From Verrucomicrobiota bacterium (lineage in GTDB: Bacteria > Verrucomicrobiota > Verrucomicrobiia > Opitutales > Opitutaceae), in assembly GCA_023416735.1 (NCBI GenBank), contig JAEZGX010000020.1, positions 124,001 to 188,000 on the forward strand: a stretch of 64,000 bases of DNA, given 5' to 3'. The position numbers and the translations under genes were made by a program. The notes below the pieces were generated by a model. It was given only the letters and a program-made list of their open reading frames with translations. It made no database searches and was not told where the DNA came from. Below, piece by piece: positions 40,925 through 49,703 of this stretch; position 1 is the first letter of the stretch; every line of letters begins with the position of its first letter.

Positions 40925-41854
40925 TCACCGGAGATGTTCGTAGCCGTGGAGATTGGAGAGGTCGAGAGCCTCGGAGGGGAGGCGTCGAGCGGAGACGAAA
41001 CACCCGATGCGGGAAAGTCGCGTGCGCGGAAACGCGTGAGACCATGCGCGTTCGAAGGCGGTGGAATTGACGTGCGATGCCAAGGTGAAAACCAACTCGT
41101 AATCTTCGCCGTCGGTGAGCGCGGCGCGAAGATCGGCTCCGCGACGCAGCGGAATAGAGGCGGGGTCGATAGCGGGGGCCGAGCGGAGGGGAGTGATCGA
41201 ACGGAGATCTTTCGCCAAGCCGTCGCTGACATCCATCATCGCGGTGATTCCGGCGCGGCGAGCCAGCCAGGCGCCTTCCGCGAGACGAGGTTTAAATGTG
41301 TGATGATGCCCGGTCGAGAGGCTGCCTCCTAGATGTCCGGTAACGTAGATGGCATCGCCTTGGCGGGCGCCGGTGCGAGTGAGGATGCGCGGGCCGGTGG
41401 CTTCGCCGAGCAACGTGAGGCTGGCGGCGATGATGCCGTCGGCTTGGGCGACGTCGCCGCCGACGACGGAGACTTTGTAGTCGCGGGCGGACGCGGCGAG
41501 CCCGCGGTAGAACGATTCGAGCCAGTGCAGGTGCGTGCGGGCATCGAGGGTGAGCGCGAGGACGGCAGCGGTGGGCCGGCCGCCCATCGCGGCGAGGTCG
41601 CTGAGATTACGCTTGAGGAGCTTCGCGCCCACCGCGCGCGGCGGCACTGAATCGTCGAAGTGACGACCGTAGATGACAGGGTCGACCGTGATCAACTGAC
41701 GACCGCGTGAGGCGGGAAGCACGGCGCAGTCGTCGCCAATACCGAACGGAGTGCGAGGGGACGCGGAGCCGAGCCAGCGGCGGAGGGCGAGGATCAATTT
41801 TTCCTCACCCAGCGAGGCGACGGATTCCGAGGAGTGTTGGGCGAACGGGTGCAC
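40925..41854 (-). CDS. thiL: Thiamine-monophosphate kinase
   Basis: A 309-aa ATP-dependent kinase converting thiamine monophosphate to the diphosphate cofactor. Conserved PurM-like features: GEEKLILALRRWLG, FGIGDDCAVL, the metal-binding KRNLSDLAAMGG, VVGGDVAQADG, AMMDVSDGLAKDL and TDGEDYELVFTL. The start is a GTG at 41854; no in-frame ATG with better context exists upstream. The 138 bp before it (41855-41992) contain no gene. Confidence 0.93.
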   Translation of the reverse strand: MHPFAQHSSESVASLGEEKLILALRRWLGSASPRTPFGIGDDCAVLPASRGRQLITVDPVIYGRHFDDSVPPRAVGAKLLKRNLSDLAAMGGRPTAAVLALTLDARTHLHWLESFYRGLAASARDYKVSVVGGDVAQADGIIAASLTLLGEATGPRILTRTGARQGDAIYVTGHLGGSLSTGHHHTFKPRLAEGAWLARRAGITAMMDVSDGLAKDLRSITPLRSAPAIDPASIPLRRGADLRAALTDGEDYELVFTLASHVNSTAFERAWSHAFPRTRLSRIGCFVSARRLPSEALDLSNLHGYEHLR

Positions 41855-41992
41855 CAGAGATGAAACCTGGATGCTTACAGACGAATGCCCAACCGGATTC
41901 TTCGCGTCGCTTGGAGTGACCAGCAGGCGAGCGATGCCGTGACGGACGAAGCGAGCTTTGCCGAGGGATGCTCCACGGCGCGAGCGCTGCGC

Positions 41993-43042
41993 TCAGAAGA
42001 AGAAAAAGCGCTTCTTGCGGGCGGGTTCGGAACCGGCAGGGGGCGGAAGATTGTTGGCGCGAGCGTCGACTTCGGCGAGCTTGCGGCGGGCCTTCTCGGC
42101 GACTTCGGAATCTGGATACGCGGTGATCGCCTCGTTATAGAAAACGCGGGCGGCGGCGTAGTTGTTGCGCTTGTGGAAATAGAAGTCGCCCAAGACGATT
42201 TTGCTCTCGGAGAGGACGACCTTCATGGAATCGAGACCCTCGGCGGCGGAGGGGACGTTGTCGTCGTTGGGGAAGAGGATCAGGAAGTCCTCGAAGTAGG
42301 TGATCGCTTCCTCGGTGGAGCCCTGGTCGTAGTTGGGGCCGTCGACCAGCCGCGCGTGTGTTTGCGCGAGGCGAAGGTAGGCGTTGGGGGCGAGAAGGCT
42401 GGTCTGGTAATTGTTGATCATGCGATCGAGCGCATCGATCGCGTATTCGTGATTGCGTTCGCGCATGTGGCCGCGAGCGCTGTTCATGAGCGCGAGCGGG
42501 GCGTAGTCGCTGTAGGGAGCGGTCTGGACGATGATCTCGAAGTAGCCGATGGAACGGGTGCGATTCTTGAAGCCGGGGATGAGGCCCCAGTAGCGGTTGC
42601 GGGCGCCGTCGGCTAGGAGGGCGGCGATGCGGTATTGTTCGCCGATGATCTCGTCGAAGTATTTTGTATTCGGATACTGCGTGGAGACGGCGAGGAAGTT
42701 CTCGAACGCCTTGAAGTATTGCTTGCGCTGCAGATAGAGCTTGGCGGCGCGGTAGAGAGCTTCGGAGGCGTAAACGGAAGACGGGTAGCGCTTGGCGACC
42801 TTGCGATAGGCGCGCAGGGCGGAACCGCTGGAGCCGCGTTCCTCGGCCTCGCGGGCGCGGTTCATGAGTTCAAGGGCACTGCGGCCTTCGCGCCCGCTGA
42901 TGCCGGCGAGTGCTCCGCCCTCGACCTGCCATCCCGTGTCGGGATGCCAAACGAGATCGGCCCGAGCGGCACCAGCAGCGAGACAGAAAAGACAAATTAG
43001 AAAAGTGAGTGCTGCGGGCGCGCGGACGGACATGAAGGGCAT
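41993..43042 (-). CDS. BamD-like outer-membrane assembly lipoprotein/TPR protein
   Basis: 349 aa with a signal peptide (PAALTFLICLFCLAAGAARA; start 43042, or the Met three codons later). No lipobox cysteine follows the AAGAARA cleavage site, unlike E. coli BamD. The body is a row of TPR-type helices: YRKVAKRYPSSVYASEALYR, LAVSTQYPNTKYFDEIIGEQ, DRMINNYQTSLLAPNAYLR, YFEDFLILFPNDDNVPSAAE. The PNTKY and FPNDDN spacing matches BamD/YfiO. The C-terminus is basic and then all-Phe (KKRFFFF). Probable scaffold for outer-membrane protein insertion, as in other Gram-negative bacteria. Follows fabH by 10 bp. Confidence 0.78.
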   Translation of the reverse strand: MPFMSVRAPAALTFLICLFCLAAGAARADLVWHPDTGWQVEGGALAGISGREGRSALELMNRAREAEERGSSGSALRAYRKVAKRYPSSVYASEALYRAAKLYLQRKQYFKAFENFLAVSTQYPNTKYFDEIIGEQYRIAALLADGARNRYWGLIPGFKNRTRSIGYFEIIVQTAPYSDYAPLALMNSARGHMRERNHEYAIDALDRMINNYQTSLLAPNAYLRLAQTHARLVDGPNYDQGSTEEAITYFEDFLILFPNDDNVPSAAEGLDSMKVVLSESKIVLGDFYFHKRNNYAAARVFYNEAITAYPDSEVAEKARRKLAEVDARANNLPPPAGSEPARKKRFFFF

Positions 43043-43052
43043 GCTAAAAAGG

Positions 43053-44045
43053 TTACCAGCGAATCAGCGCACTTGCGTAGGTCAAGCCCGCCCCAAAAGC
43101 GACGAGCAAGGTGAGGTCTCCGGACTTGATGCGGCCGGAGCGACGAGCTTCGTCGAGTGCGATTGGAATCGAAGCGGCGGACGTGTTGCCGTAGCGGTCG
43201 ACGTTGACGAAGAAGCGCTCCATCGGGAGCTCGAGGTAGTCGGAAATCGCCTCGATGATGCGATTGTTGGCCTGGTGGGGAATCACCAGCGCGATCTGAT
43301 CGGCGGTGACTTGGTGTTGTTCCAAGATATCGCGGGCGGCTTCGTCCATGGCGCGGACGGCCAGTTTGAAGACCTCCTTGCCCTTCATCTTGATGCAATG
43401 CTGGCGGTTGGCGATGGAGTCGGGCGTCGCGGGACTGGCGCTGCCGCCGCCCGGGATCCAGAGGAGTTCGACGCTTTCGCCGAGGGCGCCGAGTTTGGTG
43501 CCGAGGAGACCGATCTGCGGGCGCGAATCGAGCCCGATGATCGCAGCGCCGGCGCCATCACCGAAGAGGACGCACGTGGTGCGGTCCTGCCAGTCGACCA
43601 CGGCGGAGAGTTTTTCCACGCCGATCACGAGGGCTTTTTGATAGCGGCCGGATGTGAGCATCGCGCACGCGGTGTCGAGGGCGTAAACGAAGCCCGAGCA
43701 GGCGGCGTTGAGATCGAAGCAGGCGACGTTGGTGCGAAGTCCGAGTTTCTGCTGGATGATGCACGCGGCGGACGGCATCAGCACGTCGGGCGTGACCGTG
43801 GCGACGACGAGCAGGTCGATGTCGGCGGGAGCAAGCTTGGCGTCGGCGAGCGCATTTTGGGCGGCTTTCACGCCCATGTCAGACGTTTGCTCACCGGGTG
43901 CGGCGATACGGCGTTCGCGGATGCCGGTGCGCGTGTAGATCCACTCGTCGGAGGTGTCGACCGTTTGGGAAATGGCGTCGTTGGTCAGAACTCGTTCCGG
44001 GGCGTAGGAACCGGTGCCGAGAATCACAGTGGAGGCGTGGGCCAT
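43053..44045 (-). CDS. fabH: 3-oxoacyl-ACP synthase III (FabH)
   Basis: Condenses acetyl-CoA with malonyl-ACP to start fatty-acid chains in the cytoplasm. 330 aa, with the complete catalytic triad C116 (NAACSGFVY), H257 (IPHQANNRI) and N287 (DRYGNTSAAS), plus DEWIYTRTGIRERR near the N-terminus and an intact glycine-rich C-terminal GAGLTY. Third in the rpmF-plsX-fabH order typical of bacterial fatty-acid operons, with 42 bp after plsX. Confidence 0.95.
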   Translation of the reverse strand: MAHASTVILGTGSYAPERVLTNDAISQTVDTSDEWIYTRTGIRERRIAAPGEQTSDMGVKAAQNALADAKLAPADIDLLVVATVTPDVLMPSAACIIQQKLGLRTNVACFDLNAACSGFVYALDTACAMLTSGRYQKALVIGVEKLSAVVDWQDRTTCVLFGDGAGAAIIGLDSRPQIGLLGTKLGALGESVELLWIPGGGSASPATPDSIANRQHCIKMKGKEVFKLAVRAMDEAARDILEQHQVTADQIALVIPHQANNRIIEAISDYLELPMERFFVNVDRYGNTSAASIPIALDEARRSGRIKSGDLTLLVAFGAGLTYASALIRW

Positions 44046-44087
44046 GAGAATGGTCGCAGCGAGGCGGCGCGCAGGGACACGGGCGCG

Positions 44088-45143
44088 TCAGGCGACGGGC
44101 ACGGCGAGCAGATCGTTGGCGCGAGCGATGTCGGCCTCGATGCGCTGGTTCATATCGGCGCGGATGATCTGGCTGGCGGCGAGAATGGCGCTTTTGATGG
44201 CGTGGCGGTTAGACGAGCCGTGGGCTTTGAGAATGTTGCCCTTGAGGCCGAGCAGGGGAGCGCCGCCGTAGCGTTCGGGATTGATGCGTTCCTTGAGGGC
44301 GCTGAAAGCACCTTTGGAGAGAAGCGCGCCGGTGGCGCGGACGGGGTTGGCTTGAAGCTCCTCGCGCAGCATGCCCGAGAAAAATTTAACGAGAGACTCC
44401 CAACTCTTGAGCATGATGTTGCCGACGAAACCGTCGCAGACGACGACGTCGACGTGCTCGGCGAAAACGTGGAAACCCTCGATCGGGCCGGCGTAGTTGA
44501 GCAGGCCGTTCGTGCGGCGGAGGAGTTCGCTGGTCTCGGTGATCAAGGTGTTACCCTTGCCCTCCTCGGTGCCGATGGTCATGAGCCCGACGCGCGGTTG
44601 CGCGATCCCGAGCATGACGCGGCAGTAGTGGCTGCCGAGAATGGCGTTGTGCACCAGATGTTCTGCCTTCGCTTCGGGGTTGGCACCGGCATCGATGAGG
44701 ATGAAGTGACCGTTTTCGCGCGGAACGACGGCGGCAAGGGCGGGACGCGCGATGCCTTCCATCGTGCGAAGCCGGAGCGTGCCGGCGGCCATGAGCGCGC
44801 CGGTGTTGCCGCAGCTGACGACGACGCTGGCCTGGCCGTCTTTCACGAGCTCGATGGCGCGGACCATCGACGAGTCGCGTTTCCGCTTCAACGCCATGAT
44901 GGGCTTGTCGTCCATCGTGACGACCTCGGAGGCGTGATGGATCGCGAGATCGTGGCGCTGCGCGAGACCGGCGCGGTGCAGCAGCGGTTTCAGGACGGCT
45001 TCGTCGCCGACGAGCGTGATGGGATTCAGCGAGGTGTGCTGGCGGAGGGCCAAACGCACCGCTTCGACGACCTCGTCTGGGCCGAGGTCGCCACCCATCG
45101 CATCTACTGCGATCCGCCCTGTTGCGCCCGAAGAGGTGACCAT
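44088..45143 (-). CDS. plsX: Phosphate acyltransferase PlsX
   Basis: Converts acyl-ACP to acyl-phosphate for glycerolipid synthesis; peripheral to the inner membrane. 351 aa. Family signatures are AVDAMGGDLGPDEVVEAV at the start, SMVRAIELVKDGQASVVVSC with GNTGALMA, and CDGFVGNIMLKSWE; GRYGGAPLLG-like ERYGGAPLLGLKG lies near the end. The GTG/ATG choice is not an issue, since the frame opens at the conserved N-terminus (45143). It starts 37 bp after the rpmF stop. Confidence 0.95.
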   Translation of the reverse strand: MVTSSGATGRIAVDAMGGDLGPDEVVEAVRLALRQHTSLNPITLVGDEAVLKPLLHRAGLAQRHDLAIHHASEVVTMDDKPIMALKRKRDSSMVRAIELVKDGQASVVVSCGNTGALMAAGTLRLRTMEGIARPALAAVVPRENGHFILIDAGANPEAKAEHLVHNAILGSHYCRVMLGIAQPRVGLMTIGTEEGKGNTLITETSELLRRTNGLLNYAGPIEGFHVFAEHVDVVVCDGFVGNIMLKSWESLVKFFSGMLREELQANPVRATGALLSKGAFSALKERINPERYGGAPLLGLKGNILKAHGSSNRHAIKSAILAASQIIRADMNQRIEADIARANDLLAVPVA

Positions 45144-45180
45144 TCGCGTGAACGGCGAACCGTGGGGCTCTGGCGGGAGC

Positions 45181-45360
45181 TCAGACCTCGACGTTGAGAA
45201 CCTGGCGGCCGCGATACATCCCGTTCTTCGGGTTCACGCGGTGAGGACGGAAGGTGCTGCCGTCCGTCGGATCTTTGGCAAATTCAGGAGCCTTGAAAGC
45301 GTTGGCTGCGCGGCGATTGGCGCTGCGACGTTTCGACTGCTTGCGTTTCGGATTGGCCAT
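45181..45360 (-). CDS. rpmF: Ribosomal protein L32
   Basis: A 59-aa basic ribosomal protein of the large subunit, translated by eye from the ATG at 45360 to the TGA at 45181. It starts MANPKRKQSKRRSANRR and continues with AFKAPEFAKDP, FRPHRVNPKNGMYRGRQV and the end VLNVEV. The length and MANPKRKxSKxR start are diagnostic. The zinc-type CxxC motifs of some L32 forms are absent, so this is the C-minus version. It is the first gene of rpmF-plsX-fabH. Its position fits a ribosome/lipid-synthesis operon without the usual upstream DUF177 (yceD) gene. Confidence 0.95.
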   Translation of the reverse strand: MANPKRKQSKRRSANRRAANAFKAPEFAKDPTDGSTFRPHRVNPKNGMYRGRQVLNVEV

Positions 45361-45426
45361 GGGAGGAAAGTTCTTTGGAACGTGGCGCTCTCGTCGAAAC
45401 GCCGGTTTTTTAGAGTGAAGAGGGCG

Positions 45427-45454
45427 AGTAAAGAGCCGCGAATTTCCTCGTCAA
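45427..45454 (-). promoter_or_regulatory. Candidate promoter of rpmF-plsX-fabH
   Basis: Read on the minus strand: TTGACG (45454-45449), a 16-bp spacer, then TTTACT (45432-45427), matching the -35 at five of six and the -10 at four of six positions, about 65 bp before the rpmF ATG. It lies in the 135-bp gap between uppP and rpmF, the only gap large enough to hold this operon's promoter. Confidence 0.4.
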
Positions 45455-45495
45455 GCGTCATAATGGACGCGAGCGCGAGTCGGGCGCTTGGAGTG

Positions 45496-46512
45496 TTATT
45501 CGATCCAGCCGAATGCGACGAGAACGATGAGAATGGCGGCGAGGCCAAGACGATACCAAGCGAAAAGCCCCATGCCGTGCCGGGAGAGCCAGCCGACGAG
45601 GAATTTCACGGCGAGCGCGGCGGTGACGGCGGCGACGACGCAGCCGAGAATGATGTCGGGCCAGCCGAACACGTCGATCATGGCGGTGCCGCTCTTATAA
45701 CCTTTATAGACGCTGGCGGCGCTGAGCGTGACGAGGCCGAGCAGGAAGCTGAATTCGGCGGAACGACGCGGATCGAGGCCGGAGAGATACCCGCCGATGA
45801 TCGTCATCATCGATCGGCTGGTTCCGGGCCACATGGCGACGCATTGCAGGAGACCGATTTTGATCGCTTGGCGCGCGGTGAGTTCGATGCCTGCGTCGGA
45901 GGTCGGAGCGGCGGCGGCCCGGGCGCGACGATAGCGTTCGGCCCAGAAAATGAGAAAGGCGCCGGCAACCTGGGCGATGATGACGGTTTTGACGGAGAAG
46001 AGGTGTTCGTCGATCCAGTCGTGGAGCAGGAGGCCGAGGATGGCGGCGGGAAGGAAGGCGAGGATCAGATTACGCAGGAGGCGAAAGCCGGCGGGATCGC
46101 GGCCGATGAGACCGCGGAGCATCGATAGCACGGGGCGCCAATACAGCAGTGCGACGGCGGCGATCGCGCCGAATTGGATCACGATCGTGTAGGTGTCGGC
46201 CGCGAGACGAACGGTGAGCGGCGTGCCGGTCGGGTTTTCGTCGGAAGGAGGGACGAACCAACGTGCACGGCCGTCGGGGCGGCGGAGCGGTTCGTCGGAG
46301 TCGAGCTTCAATGCCCGCGTCGCGATGATGAGGTGCCCGGTGGACGAAATCGGGAGGTATTCGGTGACGCCCTCGATGGCACCGAGCGCGACGGCGTCGA
46401 CGGCGGAAAGTTCGGCCGCAGGGGCTTCGGGTGAAGTTTTGGGCTCAAGGGCCGTTTGCGCGAAGGCGAATGGCGCCAGCAGTGAGGAGACGATGAAGGC
46501 GAGGAAACGCAC
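45496..46512 (-). CDS. uppP: Undecaprenyl-diphosphatase UppP/BacA
   Basis: An integral-membrane phosphatase that recycles the peptidoglycan lipid carrier. The conserved GAIEGVTEYLPISSTGHLI and PGTSRSMMTIIGGYLSGL motifs contain the active-site Glu, Ser and Arg residues. At 338 aa it exceeds the usual 265-275. It has an additional N-terminal signal-like segment (MRFLAFIVSSLLAPFAFAQ) plus a linker, and an insert after the first motif (LKLDSDEPLRRPDGRARWF to TGTPLTVR). The signal-like start could be an extra membrane helix. It is divergent from trpD, separated by 79 bp. Confidence 0.88.
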   Translation of the reverse strand: MRFLAFIVSSLLAPFAFAQTALEPKTSPEAPAAELSAVDAVALGAIEGVTEYLPISSTGHLIIATRALKLDSDEPLRRPDGRARWFVPPSDENPTGTPLTVRLAADTYTIVIQFGAIAAVALLYWRPVLSMLRGLIGRDPAGFRLLRNLILAFLPAAILGLLLHDWIDEHLFSVKTVIIAQVAGAFLIFWAERYRRARAAAAPTSDAGIELTARQAIKIGLLQCVAMWPGTSRSMMTIIGGYLSGLDPRRSAEFSFLLGLVTLSAASVYKGYKSGTAMIDVFGWPDIILGCVVAAVTAALAVKFLVGWLSRHGMGLFAWYRLGLAAILIVLVAFGWIE

Positions 46513-46591
46513 GCGGGGTTGGTTTCAACTTTCGGGTGACGGAGCAAATTTATTTGCCGGCAACGGGCCGGTCGTATCACTGGTCCGCCCC

Positions 46592-47638
46592 ATGTCCAGA
46601 CTCGCCGAACTGACGTTGCAACTTGAAGCGGGGCACGCGTTGTCGGGAGCGAACGTGTCGGCGGCTGCAAGTGCGCTGGCGGCGACGGAGGAAAGCGAGG
46701 AGCAGAAAGCCGCGTTTTTGTCAGCGCTGGCAAAGAAGGGGGAAACGGCAGAGGAAGTGGCGGCGTTTGCGCGGGCGTTTCGGGAGATGGCGGTGAATCC
46801 CGGCGTGGAGAAATGGGCCGGACGCGCGATCGATATCGTCGGCACGGGGGGCGATCATGCGGGCGGTTTCAATATTTCGAGTTTGGTTGTGCTGGTGCTG
46901 GCGTGTGCGGGGGTGCCGGTGATGAAGCATGGCAATCGCGGAGTGACGTCGAAGTGCGGCAGCGCGGATTTGTTGTCGGCGTTGGGCGTGAAACTCGATG
47001 CGCCGCCGGACAAATTACGGCGGGCGTTGGACGAGCTTGGTTTCGTTTTCTTTTTCGCGCCCGGATATCATCCGGCGTTCAAGCACATCGTGCCGGTGAG
47101 AAAGACCCTGGCCGCGCGCGGGCAGCGGACGGTGTTCAATATTCTCGGACCGCTGATCAATCCCGGGCGGCCGGCGCATGTGTTGCTCGGCGTGTTTGCG
47201 CAGGGTTGGGTGCCGAAGCTGGCGCAGGCGCTGGATGCGCTCGGCGTCCAGGCGGGGATTGCAGCGCACGGTGTGATCGACGCGGAGCGGGGAATCGACG
47301 AGCTCACGACCGCGACGACGAATCGCGTGCGAGGATTTGGCCGACTGCGCGACGTGGATGCCGAATGGAATGCGGCGGATTTCGGGTTGGAGCGGTCGCC
47401 GTTTGCCGAGTTGCAGGGCGGCGATGTGGCGACAAATTTGGAAATCACCAAGGCGCTGCTTGCTGGTCGCGGCCCGCGCGGGCTGGCGGATACGATCGCC
47501 TTGAACGCGGCGGTGGCGATGTGGATTGTGGGGAAAACGACGAACGTGCGTGACGGCGTGGCAGCGGCGCGCGAGTTGCTGTTGGGTGGGGCAGTGGAGA
47601 AGAAGATCGAGGCAACGCGGGAGTTTTACGCGTCGTAA
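46592..47638 (+). CDS. trpD: Anthranilate phosphoribosyltransferase
   Basis: Second step of tryptophan synthesis: anthranilate plus PRPP. 348 aa. PRPP/Mg sites are DIVGTGGDHAGGFN, VMKHGNRGVTSKCGSADLL and the following LDAPPDK; FFFAPGYHPAFKHIVPVRK and VFNILGPLINPGRP are characteristic of TrpD rather than the pyrimidine phosphorylases. The ATG at 46592 was chosen; the open frame further upstream lies antisense to uppP. It stands apart from other trp genes, 24 bp before glmM. Confidence 0.94.
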   Translation: MSRLAELTLQLEAGHALSGANVSAAASALAATEESEEQKAAFLSALAKKGETAEEVAAFARAFREMAVNPGVEKWAGRAIDIVGTGGDHAGGFNISSLVVLVLACAGVPVMKHGNRGVTSKCGSADLLSALGVKLDAPPDKLRRALDELGFVFFFAPGYHPAFKHIVPVRKTLAARGQRTVFNILGPLINPGRPAHVLLGVFAQGWVPKLAQALDALGVQAGIAAHGVIDAERGIDELTTATTNRVRGFGRLRDVDAEWNAADFGLERSPFAELQGGDVATNLEITKALLAGRGPRGLADTIALNAAVAMWIVGKTTNVRDGVAAARELLLGGAVEKKIEATREFYAS

Positions 47639-47662
47639 CGACGAATCGTTGGACCGATTTCG

Positions 47663-48994
47663 ATGAAGAGAACTTACTTCGGCACGGACGGCGTGCGCGG
47701 CGTGTATGGCGGGCCGGTGATCAATGAAGGTTTTGCCGAACGGCTGGGGCGGGCGGCGGCCGAATGGCTGGGCGGAAAAGGCCGGGTGTTGATCGGACGC
47801 GACACGCGGGCCTCGGGCGTTTCGTTGGAGAAAGCGGTTTCGCGAGGCCTTCGATCTGCGGGAGCGGAACCGGTCTCACTGGGCGTGCTGCCCACGCCAG
47901 CGGTTGCAAAGGCGGTGGGCGAGCAAGGCGCGGCGCTCGGCGTGGTGATCACGGCGTCGCATAATCCGGCGCGCGATAACGGGATCAAATTCTTCGGCCC
48001 CGGTGGAGTGAAGCTGACGGATGAGGAGGAAATCGCGATCGAGTCGAAGTTGAATCCGGCGGGGCCGCTAACGGAGGTGGAAGTCGAAGTGCGGGCGACG
48101 AATGGCGCGGCGGATGTTTACGTGGCAGCATGCAAGCGATTGCTGGCGCCGGATGCATTGAAGGGATGGAGGATTATTTTGGATACGGCAAACGGAGCGA
48201 CCTGCGGGACGAGTCCGGCGGTGCTGCGGGCGCTCGGAGCAGAAGTGATTGGCTTGGGCGATGCGCCCGACGGAGCAAACATCAATGCGGGTGTGGGCAG
48301 CGAACATCCGGAGCAGCTCGCGCGGATGGTGGTGGAAAAAGGCGCGCGGATCGGCGTGGCGCACGATGGCGACGGAGACCGGTGTGTGTTGTGCGACGAA
48401 CGCGGGGCGGTGCTGGACGGGGATGAAATCCTGACGATTTTGGCGACGCATGCGCTGGCGAAAGGCACGCTGCCGGCGGGTGAACTCGTGGCGACCGTGC
48501 AGAGCAATCTCGGCGTGGATGCGGCGGTCGCGGCGGCGGGCGGACGCGTGGCTCGAACGGCGGTGGGCGATCGTTACGTCATCGAGCGGATGCGCGCGGA
48601 TGGTGCGATGCTTGGCGGCGAGTCGAGCGGGCATATTGTTTGCCGCGAAATTTCGTCGACCGGCGACGGGTTGGTTGCGGCGCTGAAAGTGATTGAAGTG
48701 ATGCTGGCGACGGGGCGGCCGTTGTCGGAGCTGCGGCGGGTGTTGAAGAAATTTCCGCAGATGACCGAGGCGGTGAAAGTGAAAGAGAAAAAGCCGATCG
48801 AAACATTGCCGCGGGTGATGGAAGCGATTCGCGGACTGGAGAAGGAGCTCGGCGATCGCGGACGCGTGCTGGTGCGGTATTCGGGGACGGAGTCGAAATT
48901 GCGGCTGTTGGTGGAAGGCCCAACCGAGGACGTGGTTCGGGCCGGAATGGAGCGGATCTTGAAGGCGGTGCGGGCGGAGTTCGGCGCAGAATAG
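47663..48994 (+). CDS. glmM: Phosphoglucosamine mutase
   Basis: Interconverts glucosamine 6-phosphate and 1-phosphate for UDP-GlcNAc and peptidoglycan synthesis. 443 aa, close to E. coli GlmM (445). Catalytic phosphoserine S99 in ITASHNPARDNGIKFF, Mg site DGDGDR (D235, D237, D239), sugar-binding GGESSGH and phosphate-binding RYSGTESKLRLL. The TYFGTDGVRG start is diagnostic. Likely cotranscribed with trpD upstream. Confidence 0.95.
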   Translation: MKRTYFGTDGVRGVYGGPVINEGFAERLGRAAAEWLGGKGRVLIGRDTRASGVSLEKAVSRGLRSAGAEPVSLGVLPTPAVAKAVGEQGAALGVVITASHNPARDNGIKFFGPGGVKLTDEEEIAIESKLNPAGPLTEVEVEVRATNGAADVYVAACKRLLAPDALKGWRIILDTANGATCGTSPAVLRALGAEVIGLGDAPDGANINAGVGSEHPEQLARMVVEKGARIGVAHDGDGDRCVLCDERGAVLDGDEILTILATHALAKGTLPAGELVATVQSNLGVDAAVAAAGGRVARTAVGDRYVIERMRADGAMLGGESSGHIVCREISSTGDGLVAALKVIEVMLATGRPLSELRRVLKKFPQMTEAVKVKEKKPIETLPRVMEAIRGLEKELGDRGRVLVRYSGTESKLRLLVEGPTEDVVRAGMERILKAVRAEFGAE

Positions 48995-49073
48995 CGAACC
49001 GGGCAGGGCGAGTTGAGGCATTGCATTACTCTGGCGTTGACGGCGGCGAGGCGTGCGATGTTGTTGCAGAAAT

Positions 49074-49652
49074 ATGGCGGAACTCGCGGACTCGGGGCTC
49101 GATGCAAAGTGCCAGAAGCTGGCCGAGAATGCGCGGACGGCGTTGGAGCGAGGAAATCTGGATTACGCGATCGAAGCGTGTGCGGAGGTTTTGGCTAAAG
49201 CGCCCGATTGCGTGGCGGTGAGGCGACTGCAGCGGATCGCTCAGCTGAAGCGATTTCGCGGCAAGGGCCGATGGGCGACGAAGGGGATTGGCTGCGTGGC
49301 GGCGTTGCGGGGGAGAATTTGCGCGCAGAATGATTTGCCGGAAGAAAGGTGGAGAGTGGCCGAACGTTGGCTGGCGAGCGATCCGACGAGTGTGGCTGCG
49401 CTGATGTTGTTTGGGGCAGCGGCGATGGAGCTGGGCCGAATGGAGACGGCGGTGTGGGCGTTTGCGGCGGTGCGCGAATTGAAGCCGGAAGACGGGGAAA
49501 ACCTGATGATGTTGGGAAGAGCGTGGCTGGCGAACGGGCGGCCGACGGAGGCGTTGCAGTCGGCGGATGCGGTGCTGGCGAAGCAGCCGGTGAACGCGGC
49601 GGCGCTGGATTTGATGCGGCGCGCCTCGATTGCGGAGGCGAAGGGAGAGTAG
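49074..49652 (+). CDS. TPR-repeat protein, unknown function
   Basis: 192 aa from the ATG at 49074 (MAELADSGLDAKC). An alternative GTG seven codons upstream would add a Cys-rich stretch. It is made of TPR-type helical pairs: TALERGNLDYAIEACAEVLAKAP, LMLFGAAAMELGRMETAVWAF and NLMMLGRAWLANGRPTEAL. A basic, Trp-containing break at about residues 60-75 (LKRFRGKGRWATKG) interrupts the repeats. No signal peptide. Partner unknown. It starts 79 bp after glmM and may be read from the same transcript. Confidence 0.65.
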   Translation: MAELADSGLDAKCQKLAENARTALERGNLDYAIEACAEVLAKAPDCVAVRRLQRIAQLKRFRGKGRWATKGIGCVAALRGRICAQNDLPEERWRVAERWLASDPTSVAALMLFGAAAMELGRMETAVWAFAAVRELKPEDGENLMMLGRAWLANGRPTEALQSADAVLAKQPVNAAALDLMRRASIAEAKGE

Positions 49653-49703
49653 GCGCGAACTGGCGCGCGGGCGCCGCGCCGCCACGGCCAGGCAGATTGC
49701 GGG

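Noticed and set aside
42864..45197. Long plus-strand open frame of 777 codons opposite the BamD-like, fabH and plsX genes
   Set aside because: It spans three well-supported genes and the gaps between them. It reflects third-position GC bias; no family resemblance or plausible start.
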